DNA of 64,000 nt, from positions 19,075,318 to 19,139,317 of the forward strand of contig NC_052505.1 in assembly GCF_014356525.2 (NCBI RefSeq). Reading direction: 5' to 3'. The stretch is from Nilaparvata lugens. Lineage: Eukaryota; Arthropoda; Insecta; Hemiptera; Delphacidae. Shown in pieces: positions 56,521-64,000 of this stretch. Below the pieces are notes generated by a model. That model ran no database searches, was not told the origin of the DNA, and worked only from the letters and a program-made list of their open reading frames with translations. A program made the position numbers and the translations under genes. The first letter of the stretch is position 1. The number at the start of each line of letters is the position of its first letter.

Positions 56521-56605
56521 TTCTGGCCTTCAAGGATTAGGCATATTTGCCTGTTCTGACTTCCAATTGATTTCTATATAAAATGTTAATATTGTGGTAA
56601 TGATA
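56521..56605 (-). mobile_element. RTE-type 3' end
   Basis: On the minus strand GGAACAGGCAAATATGCCTAATCCTTGAAGGCC runs into (GAA)n. It is the same 3' terminus as at 29560 and 12890, so the TTC tracts to the left are plausibly its expanded tail. Confidence 0.55.
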
Positions 56606-56990
56606 AAATTATTATTGTCATCCCTTAAATGGTCTTCCCTAGCCTAGTTTGAAGGAAATTTTCAAACTCCAATTTTATACAAAGAATAGCATAGATATTT
56701 ACGTTTATGAATCCGGCCTATGCATAAATTTCCCACATAGCCTAGTTTGAAGATTATATAGAAAATATATAGTTATTGGATTACTGAATTATCATAGACA
56801 AAAAATAATGGAAGATCTTTCCATCTCTTCATATTTCTACATTCCAAGTAGTCAATGAGAATAACTCTTTATTGACATTTCCATCCGCTATCAATATTTC
56901 CCATATTAATAGCATTCCTATCTCCAGTACAAACAAGGAAAACCATCACAGAAAAATAACTTTTTCATGATACTGTTTATACAGAATGGG
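56606..56990. other. No gene seen
   Basis: ATAGCCTAGTTTGAAG occurs twice (56640, 56745) in otherwise featureless AT-rich DNA. Confidence 0.4.
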
Positions 56991-57591
56991 TGAAAAGTCC
57001 GAGAACGGCTTAATATCACATACACAAAGGTTATTTGAAGGTGGGTGTGATTGGGCATCCTTCTCAAATTTAAAATACTACTTCACTATGACTTCAAAAA
57101 TCTGGTCCGCCATCTTGGATCAGCCATATTGAATGCAACTTTATTTTTTTAAATAGGAAGGTGGTCATGCGATATATGATTTCGATACGAAATTTCAAGA
57201 AAAAATCAATGGCGAAAACCGCATATCGATATCTCAAACCGAGCAGAAGATATTCATATTATTAATCAATATCATGCATATCAGAATAAATTATGAAATA
57301 CATAAGTGGTATTGATTAATAATGTGAATATCTTCTGAAAGGTTTTCACCATTCATTTTTTCTTGAAATTTCGTAACGAAATCATGTATCGCATGACCAC
57401 CTTCCTATTAAAAAAAATAAAGAATAAATTTGCATTCAATATAGCGGATCCAAGATGGCGGACCAGATTTTTGAAGTCATAGTGAAGTAGTATTTTAAAT
57501 TTGAGAAGGATGCCAAATCACATCCACCGTCAAATAACCTTTGTGTATGAGATATTAAGCCGTTCTCGGACTTTTCACCCATCCTGCATAA
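56991..57591. mobile_element. Mariner-like foldback, TACAGAATGGGTGAAAAG family
   Basis: TACAGAATGGGTGAAAAGTC and GACTTTTCACCCATCCTGCA are the ends. Arms of nearly 300 bp pair through GTCCGAGAACGGCTTAATATC, CAAAGGTTATTTGA.GGTGG, TACTACTTCACTATGACTTC, CCGCCATCTTGGAT and GGAAGGTGGTCATGCGATA. A fragment lies at 16985-17110. Confidence 0.8.
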
Positions 57592-57806
57592 ATATAAGTA
57601 ATGCCTTCATTTTTATGACATGGTTTATATTGAAGTAATGCGGTTATTTTTGTGATTTGGGGTTTATATTCAAGTAATGCCGTTTGTAACACCTGTGTTA
57701 ATTAACAATCTTTCATTTAAGTATTATTTCTCACCCCAATGATATTTTCTTTATTCCATCTAACTAACCCGGCTTTCAATGACGTAATATGGATTGACTT
57801 CCACTG

Positions 57807-58419
57807 CTATAATGAGGATCGGATTATAATGGCAGTAGAGAAAGATATAAGAGAGCAGCATTGCCTATTCTCTGCCTTGTCAATGCCTTTTATTAGCTGA
57901 TACCGGTATATCTATAATAAATAATGATAATAATAATACTGAGGGTGATGCCCACATAAGCTCATATGCTTGTGCGTAGGTAAAGAGTGAGAGGATGATG
58001 ATGAAAGATGACGACCACTTTTTAGGTAGTCGGGACCGACCAGTTATCGTCTCCTCCGAAAGACGGGGTGGCCGTATCTATGTGATTGTGCTGTGGTCAA
58101 AAACTTTTGCCCCGGTCGAGATTCGAACACGGGTTCTATTGATTATTTTATTATCAGATGTGATATTAACTGTTCATTGATGTTAAAATGATAAATTTTA
58201 TTTTATTGGTGAAGGAAATATATTCTACAATAATTAAATAATACATTTTCATAATAGAATTGGAATATTTTCTTAACTATATTTCTACATGATCAAAAAA
58301 CGATCTGGCAACGTTGATGTGCAAGAGAAGGATAAAGCTATCTGCTTTGTTGAATGAGAGACAAGGATAGCAACACAATTGTTAATAAAATACTGCCATT
58401 ATAATGTGTAACTCACTAC
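57807..58419. mobile_element. CTATAG-family element, old copy, split by a SINE
   Basis: CTATAATGAGGATCGGATTA at the left and CTGCCATTATAATGTGTAACTCAC at the right are diverged TIRs. The internal order is reversed relative to 355-722 (CTTGTCAATGCC before AGCTGATACC before GTTCATTGATG). The SINE interrupts it after AGCTGATACCGGTAT. Confidence 0.65.
57905..58136 (-). mobile_element. tRNA-derived SINE, second family
   Basis: On the minus strand it reads CCCGTGTTCGAATCTCGACC (B-box GTTCGAATC), GTCTTTCGGAGGAGACGATAA, GGTCGGTCCCGACTACCTAA, GTGGTCGTCATC, GGCATCACCCTC and an (ATT)n tail. CTTTCGGAGG.GAC and GTCGGTCCCG are words seen in tRNA-derived SINEs of many invertebrates. A truncated relative is at 723-905. 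Confidence 0.6.
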
Positions 58420-58860
58420 ACCAATAACAATTTAGATCCATCTAATGATGTTACCATTCATAAAAATATTCTAGCAATTCTTGAAAAGAAACAAACAAGC
58501 CAGTGGAATGGAATGATGTGTGGAGATATGAATGTTCAACAAAAGTACAAAAGTGATAATAATTAAAGTGATGATAACGAAATTCATTCATGATGATGTC
58601 GATAATAAAGAAGATATATAGCATGGAAATTAATAGGCCTATACACTGCCATTGAGTTTTTGTGACACAGAAGGTAATGAATAAGCACGGTATGAGTTGA
58701 AACTTTCCAATCTATCTAGATTGAAATGCTTGACATTTTTTAATTCCATACTGGAATGAGAAATATATGGTTGGAGGCTGAGTGATAGAAAGGACTAAAC
58801 ATTTTCAACTCTGCTTATTAAAATATTTTCAATTCGTTTTGGAAAGATGCAACATATATC
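58420..58860. other. No feature seen
   Basis: AT-rich DNA with no recognised frame or repeat. Confidence 0.4.
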
Positions 58861-59033
58861 TATTGAATGAAAAAGACTAAGAAATTGTCAAAAAACCACA
58901 GATTTATTGATACTTAGCAAGACCGGTTTCGGTTATTACACCATTGTCAATCTCTGATAAACAAGTAACAATTATTTAAGTATCAATAAATCTGTGGTTT
59001 TTGACAATTTCTTAGTCTTTTTCATTCAATATG
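58861..59033. mobile_element. Foldback element enclosing a hammerhead-like core
   Basis: Arms 58861-58916 (TATTGAATGAAAAAGACTAA, CCACAGATTTATTGATACTTA) and 58975-59033 pair almost perfectly. The 58-base loop holds, on the minus strand, TTGACAA, the stem GGT-GTAATA-ACC, GAAA, CCGG and TC at 58950-58921. The arm pairing supplies stem I after a bulge. Compare 6585-6634. Confidence 0.6.
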
Positions 59034-59090
59034 AATAATTACCACAATATCAACTTCTCAACTACACAAAAAGTGAAAAAAAAAAACAAA

Positions 59091-59092
59091 TA

Positions 59093-59142
<50 letters not shown>
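59091..59142. repeat. (AT)n microsatellite
   Basis: About 50 bases of alternating AT with one break. Confidence 0.9.
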
Positions 59143-59145
<3 letters not shown>

Positions 59146-59354
59146 TGGTTTTGAAGCTTCTACATTTAAAAATCTACTTTATGAAAATAATTAAGGACTG
59201 AAAATTTTGTGAAGCGAACAACTACAAGACTTAACCTATTTCAGACTATATGTAACTTGTCTCAATTATTGTACATTTTTTGGACTCAAAATTGTGTGCG
59301 AATTAAGTCTGTTATCATTTAAGTTACGATAGTAACATAATAACCTTTAGACTG

Positions 59355-59460
59355 TGTATTCCAAATTAAGGTTTGTAGCAATTTTGGGCAAATGCCTGTT
59401 GTTTTTAACCTGGATTGTATTTGCATAATATGAATGAATGAATAAATGAATTTGGAAGGG
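59355..59460 (+). mobile_element. Non-LTR 3' tail
   Basis: GTGTATTCCAAATTAAGGTTTG, CAATTTTGGGCAAATGCCTG, then (AATG)n. Near-identical to 51985-52095, including CTTTAGACTGTG before it. Confidence 0.6.
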
Positions 59461-59539
59461 AAATAGCATAAGGTTACCCCATTTTTTCTCTACCTATCAT
59501 TTTGATGATGTATTTATTGTATTGTATTTCATTATGCTT

Positions 59540-60440
59540 GGGAATAACATGCTAGTATCTAAACCTTTTCCAATTTTATTTGAGAAAGTATCAATTGTAT
59601 TTGAGAATAGTCACTTGTAATTGAGAGAATGTCATATATAAATGAGAATAGTCAATTGTATTTATGGGAAGTCATCACATGTAATTGAGAATAATGAATT
59701 GTATTTGAGAAATCGTCAAATGTAAATGAGAAGATATGAATTGAAAATGAGAAAATTTCCCAATTGACATGTCGTGACTCTTCTGTAGCCTAAAGTGCAG
59801 GTTTGATTTGAGCAGGAAAGGATACTGTACTATGAATTGTACACAGTATTCCAACTATCATAGGCTTTTCATGGGGGACAATTAATATTTTCAATGGTGA
59901 AAGTATTTCCCCTGTACTGTTTACGAATGATATGAGGATTATTTCTATGTATGTATTGGCAACGCAACTTTTGTCTCCAAACTTTTTGTGAAACATTGCA
60001 CTTGATGAAGATCAAATTCTCTATGTTTACGGCACAACTTTATCATCAATCGATTGAATCTCTTGATCAAACAATTCGGCAATTCTTCATTGGATTTTGG
60101 GGCTTGAAAATAATGTTTTATTCAAAAACTAAACGTTTTATTGGAATATTAAATATATTATCATATTATTTTATATGAGTACAGTTATGAAAATATAGAT
60201 ACTGGATGTACTGGTTTTTTAAAAACATTTCTCAATTACAACTAACAACTTCTCGATTTCAAATCGTATGTTCTCAAATTGAATTGATACTTTCTCAAAT
60301 AAAATTCACTATTCTCAATTACAAGTGATGACTTCTCAAATACAGTTGACTATTCTCATTTACATCTGACGTCTTCTCAAATACAAATGAATATTCTCAA
60401 TTACAAATTATACTTTCTCAAATACAGTTGGAAAAGGTGT
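59540..60440. repeat. Inverted arrays of AATTGAGAATAGTCAATTGTATTTG
   Basis: 59575-59760 contains about seven copies of GAGAA..GTCA.ATGTAATT on the plus strand; 60220-60440 contains about eight in complement (CTCAATTACAAGTGATGACTT). The 450-bp loop carries a short minus-strand frame (59790-59996) with no recognisable domain. Confidence 0.7.
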
Positions 60441-60729
60441 AGTTATTATCATACAAAGCTAACTCTACTATTTCTACCAAGGGTATCATTTCAATTTTGA
60501 TAGCTAACATTCCAAAGCATTTCATTATTCGGAAAAGGTTTATGACTTGACAGAATGAAATCCTATAAATAGAAACATTTGAATGCAACATGTGTTGCAA
60601 CAGTGGAGGCTCCACATACTGAACTGCATTTCAACGCACTATTTTCAAAGAGTTCAAAGACAATAGACAAATGAATGCTTATTCTCATTGGGGTTATAAC
60701 AACAATTGATACAAATCTGTCCATTGTGC

Positions 60730-61140
60730 AGGATTATGAATTCCGGGGGCGTTTGCACGCCGCCGACAAGACGGGTTCTATTGATTTTGCAGCAGTATAA
60801 CCTAGCAGACTGGCACCTAGTACAAGGGAATTAGAGCTTGCAAGGGATGCGACTAGATATTTACCGATCATCACTGCTTTGAAGGGCGGACGTTTCACAA
60901 TCAACAACTTGACAATACTGTCGCAATTAACTGTGTTCTAAGCGATAGTTTGAATCCGGAGGAGACAGACAACTCGAGTCGGGGATTGTGACTCTCGGCA
61001 ACACAGCAAGACGTGCCAGTCACCAAGCCGGCCAATGCTACCAACTTTACGCCTCTAAATTTACCGCTCTCCACAACACCCAACAGCTGATCGACCAAAA
61101 CAATCTCATCCATTCACAGATTGTATGTAGACAACAGTAA
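60730..61140. other. GC-richer unclassified segment
   Basis: About 400 bases contrast with the AT-rich flanks. On the minus strand 61113-60901 is open (MDEIVLVDQLLGVVESGKF...), and a second frame is open from about 60925 to 60740 (IVKRPPFKAVMIGKYLVASL...). Neither shows a known domain. ATCG/GTAAATAT near 60866 could be a donor. It may be a 5' untranslated exon and promoter of the minus-strand gene, or an unknown repeat. It is also free of the window's repeat words. Confidence 0.3.
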
Positions 61141-61267
61141 AAATGTCTCCCGATTCAGTAGGCTACACTTATTATTATAAATGCAGTTGAATCAAATGGT
61201 TCTGAATAGTGATTCTCAATAAGCTTAGTTTTCCTGTTTCAGATTATGATATCTATTATATTATAGA

Positions 61268-61930
61268 CTAGCCGTAAGGCTCGCTTCACTCGCCATATCC
61301 GTCTTGCCAGGAGGCTGCGCCCCCTGGACCCCCGACTGGATCGTCCAAAAATGAGATCAGCAGGCTCGCATCGCTCGCCTGCATTTTTCGTTTGAGCATG
61401 CTTCATACCATCAGAAAGTCAAAGTACTGAGAAAACGCAGAACAGCTGAGAAAAACGTTGATTTTGGGCGTATCTTTGGTGAAATATTAAAGTCACCTCA
61501 TCACAAAATTTTTAGACCCTAGCTAAACCTTTGTACCAAATCTAACATTTTCTGTCTATTACTTGATGAAAGAACTGAGAAAACGCAAAAAAAACGCTAA
61601 TTTTGAGCGTATCTTTGGCGTTATTTCAAATTCCTCCTAAAGGTATGCTTTCAATTAGAGTGCGCATACCTATCCGCATCCTTACTCCAATTGAAAACAA
61701 TGTATCAAATCTTATCGTCCGATCCGTCCGATGCGTGCCGTCCGTCCGATGACGATTTGTGCGCGCCTACCTTAAAACAACATTATTACACACCAGCTGA
61801 GCTTCTGTAGTAAATTTGAACATTTTCTGTTCATTTGTTCTCGATAAAGTTGAGAAAGCGCAAAAAAACGCTGGAAAAACGCAGATTTTGGGCGTATCTT
61901 TGGCGTTATTTCAAATTCCTATATAGATCA
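61268..61930 (-). mobile_element. Helitron-like element, second family, longer copy
   Basis: Its 3' end, read in complement, matches 42224-42474: CTAG, GCGAGTGAAGCGAGCC, GGGGGTCCAGGGGGCGCAGCC, GACGATCCAGTCG, AGGCGAGCGATGCGAGCC, TCTGATGGTATGAAGCATGCTC. Beyond that it carries a repeated 140-300-bp theme (TTTTGGGCGTATCTTTGG, GAGAAAACGCA) three times. The 5' end was not located. Confidence 0.55.
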
Positions 61931-62365
61931 TTGTAATAGCTGTTATAGTATTTACAAATGAATGATTGATTGATCATCATCATCTTACTTACAAGGATCA
62001 AAATGACTATCAACCGATATCAGCTTCTTTTTAAAAACGAAAACAGGAATCGAGAAATTATTTCTGTGCGTCTAAGGGAACCACTTTTACAGAAATAAGA
62101 AGACAAAGCTTTATTCCTGAACAAATAAAAGCAATGATGGCGAACTCATATGTGAATCATATGCATATTGTGATGCATATTGCATCGCCAGATAAAGATG
62201 ATAAGCCAAATAACCAATAATAATTATTATTATACTTACCTTGCATTCAGGAATATGGATTTAAAGCATGGAAACTTACCTGCAATAGAAAAGGAAAAAC
62301 AATTTAATGACAGAAAAAATATATATCATTGCACGATATCCAGTTATGGTTATTTCAACAAAAAG
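61931..62365. other. No gene seen
   Basis: AATGATTGATTGATCATCATC near 61965 is a retroelement-like tail. Otherwise nothing recognised. Confidence 0.4.
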
Positions 62366-62590
62366 CTATGGTGAGGTCCACGTTATAATGGCAGTGTTTG
62401 ATAAGCAATGGTATTGCTATCCTTGTCTATTATTCAACTAAGCGGATAGCACTATCTCTTTCTCGCTTTGCTCTGTTACCAGATCGTCTTTTAACAATGT
62501 AGAATTAATAATTAATTAACAAAATACTTCATCTTAATTATGAAAATTCATTATGAAATTATTAAAAATACAATTTTTTGCTTAATAAAA
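62366..62590. mobile_element. CTATAG-family element, left part
   Basis: CTATGGTGAGGTCCACGTTA through CTCTGTTACCAGATCGTC and CTTCATCTTAATTATGAAA. The right half is replaced at about 62600 by the next element. Confidence 0.7.
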
Positions 62591-62604
62591 ATTGTTTGCA
62601 GAAA

Positions 62605-62697
62605 GTCTAGGCAATAATGTGAAGTATTGTGACTAAACATGTCTGATCATGTCTTGTCTTGTCTTGACTAACTGGTGTGCGCCTAGCCTAATTCTAT
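62605..62697. mobile_element. Right end of the GGCGCACACCA TIR element
   Basis: AATGTGAAGTATTGTGACTAAAC, ATGTCTGATCATGTCTTGTC and GACTAACTGGTGTGCGCCTAG match 45060-45155; no left end is present. Confidence 0.6.
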
Positions 62698-62814
62698 CTC
62701 TCAATTCTTCTTTCTCTCTCTGTGTTCTGTGGGAAGGAAGCTCTGAAGTCCTCCCACCCCTTCGATAGAAGCATTCAAGCAATCAATCAATCTAGTTTTT
62801 AAGGTCTTGATACG

Positions 62815-63205
62815 ACTTTTCTCTCATTGACCGAGCGAAGTAAGGTCTAAGATTCAAGTCGACGATTTGGCATTTCTCTTAATGTTTAAATGTTTAAATG
62901 TTTATATGCTGCGCATTTACGGCGAAACGCGGTAATAGATTTTCTTGAAATTTGACAGGTATGTTCCTTTTTTAATTGCGCGTCGGAAATTTTGCATTTC
63001 AAAGATAATATAAGAGGAAAAAGGAGCCTCCTTCATACGCCAATATTAGAGTAAAAATCAGACTATAGAATTATTCAACATAAATCAGCTGACAAGTGAT
63101 TACACAGATGTGTGGAGAATCCAATCTATTGCTGTATTTCCATAAGGTCTATAGATTCAATCAGGTACTTGTGGATGAGAATACTGCGTGAGGTCCAATT
63201 TTCAC
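62815..63205. repeat. Inverted partner of 26800-27485
   Basis: Carries the same landmark words in the opposite order and strand, without the 240-base block found in the other copy. The junction TTGAATG/GCGCGTCGGAAATTTTGC marks where that block is absent. Confidence 0.6.
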
Positions 63206-63232
63206 AAACTACTAGTATTTTGACTTTAATGA

Positions 63233-63628
63233 GAACGTATATAAAATCCATTCACAATGTCACAGCGGTTGTTAAGTTCACTATTAAAAATATATATGAG
63301 TGACCAAAACCATTACATTGGTGATCGGCACGAAGAGTTTCGAGTACTAATGTGAGATCACAACCATTTCTCAATGGGTGGAGATGTTTGGCTGCCGCCA
63401 TCCATGGCTTGTTTTTTGGAACGGTTTCAAAGTTGCAAGCTGCTGTACGGAAATTAAGATACAGTAAATACAGGGCACACCATATATCAGGCCAAACAAC
63501 ATAACGCCAACCTCTCCAAGGCGGAAAGCGAAAAAGATAAATCCACCAATGGACGACACCGCTGGCCTTGTAGCAACTCAGCTCAGCATCATTTCCAACA
63601 CAATTTTTTTTTTTATTTTTGCAATAAG
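63233..63628 (-). other. Unassigned region open in two minus-strand frames
   Basis: One frame is open for about 130 codons without an early ATG (GNDAELSCYKASGVVHWWIY, then RFPPWRGWRYVVWPDIWCAL, WMAAAKHLHPLRNGCDL). An overlapping frame (63559-63371) gives a hydrophobic 62-residue product with a possible membrane segment. Both are unusual for AT-rich DNA. I recognise neither. No convincing splice sites border them. Confidence 0.25.
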
Positions 63629-63822
63629 CGAAGAAAGTTTTGGCTCCAGAATAATCTTCATCTTATACGTTCTTGATACAATATATTAAATTGAATAGCT
63701 TTAAAATAAATATTCATTTGCAGGAATCTTAGACATACTTAGGAAATAGTAATGAATTTTCTTGTAGGAGATAAATGAATAATTTGTGTATATTAACGAA
63801 AGTAAAAGAATGATGCAAATGA

Positions 63823-64000
63823 CTATAGTGAGGTCCACGTTATAATGACAGAGTTTTGATTAACATTGATGTTGCTATCCTTGTCGACAAAGCAGCCAGC
63901 GCTATCCTTTTCTAGCTCCGCAACGTTGCCTGATCGTTTTTTAAAATATAAAAATACAAATGATTGGCAGAATATTCATCTTACTTATGAAAATATATTT
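63823..64000. mobile_element. CTATAG-family element, cut by the window edge
   Basis: CTATAGTGAGGTCCACGTTA at 63823, then GTTGCTATCCTTGTCGACAAAGCAG and CAACGTTGCCTGATCG. The right end is beyond the window. 63629-63822 shows nothing else. Confidence 0.7.

Noticed and set aside
58115..58137. tRNA gene around the GTTCGAATC box
   Set aside because: No acceptor or anticodon arm could be built; the surrounding sequence matches a dispersed SINE.
59790..59996. Minus-strand 68-codon frame as a gene
   Set aside because: It lies in the loop of an inverted array and has no recognisable domain or splice context.

Overview
This is a 64 kb, AT-rich (by eye about two-thirds A+T) animal nuclear window. Long introns with canonical GT-AG borders, dense short inverted-repeat elements and non-LTR retrotransposon tails of (TGAT)n or (AATGA)n type point to an insect. 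The repeat style resembles a hemipteran such as a planthopper. That assignment is an impression from repeat style and rests on no database match. There are no bacterial-type genes, operons, tRNAs or rRNAs.

One gene is recognisable, on the minus strand. Three exons (10658-10238, 6405-6195, 2719-2445) splice in perfect phase into the N-terminal two-thirds of a sphingomyelin synthase family protein (phosphatidylcholine:ceramide cholinephosphotransferase, SMS/SMSr). The order is a Gly-rich cytosolic tail, TM1, the D1 loop (PLPD), TM2, the D2 segment (RSITMYVTVLP) and the D3 motif (CGDY..SGHT). The D4 exon with the last catalytic His and Asp lies beyond the left edge. The first recognised exon has a 3' splice site directly in front of its ATG, so the gene has at least one exon further right. 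An open segment with a good donor at 45848, copied exactly at 47021, joins it in frame and is the best candidate. If so, almost all of the window is one transcription unit and its introns.

The rest is repeat. Main families: (1) a TIR element with ends CTATAGTGAGGTCCACG (355, 9053, 17951, 24468-25383, 47993, 53444, 57807, 62366, 63823); (2) a roughly 0.85-1.2 kb element starting AAATCTGGTGTGG and ending GGCAAGGAAAGTAA with an internal CA microsatellite (1131, 33107, 38753, 40890, 42902 reversed, 53815, plus fragments); (3) Helitron-like short elements with TC 5' ends and CTAG/T 3' ends (16374, 16585, 17166, 18676, 23170, 29302, 38290, 40440), and a second Helitron-like family (42224, 61268); (4) PIF/Harbinger-like MITEs with TTA target duplications (1708, 2200 and relatives); (5) mariner-like foldbacks with TA ends (3914, 47340, 48141, 56991); (6) non-LTR fragments (RT at 37557 and 42760, RTE-type tails at 12890, 29425, 56521) and tRNA-derived SINEs; (7) minisatellites of 61, 20, 22 and about 75 bp. 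Many are nested, so relative insertion order can be read.

Most interesting: two unrelated repeats (6585-6634 and 58921-58950, both minus) fold like a type I hammerhead ribozyme, and both carry the same paired change at the catalytic C3-G8 positions. Also notable are a duplicated splice acceptor in the SMS gene, a retroelement tail abutting one of its donors, a perfect 1,173-bp duplication of the candidate 5' exon whose breakpoints lie in two foldback elements, a head-to-tail Helitron pair, and a transposon deletion derivative that keeps the transposase C-terminus.
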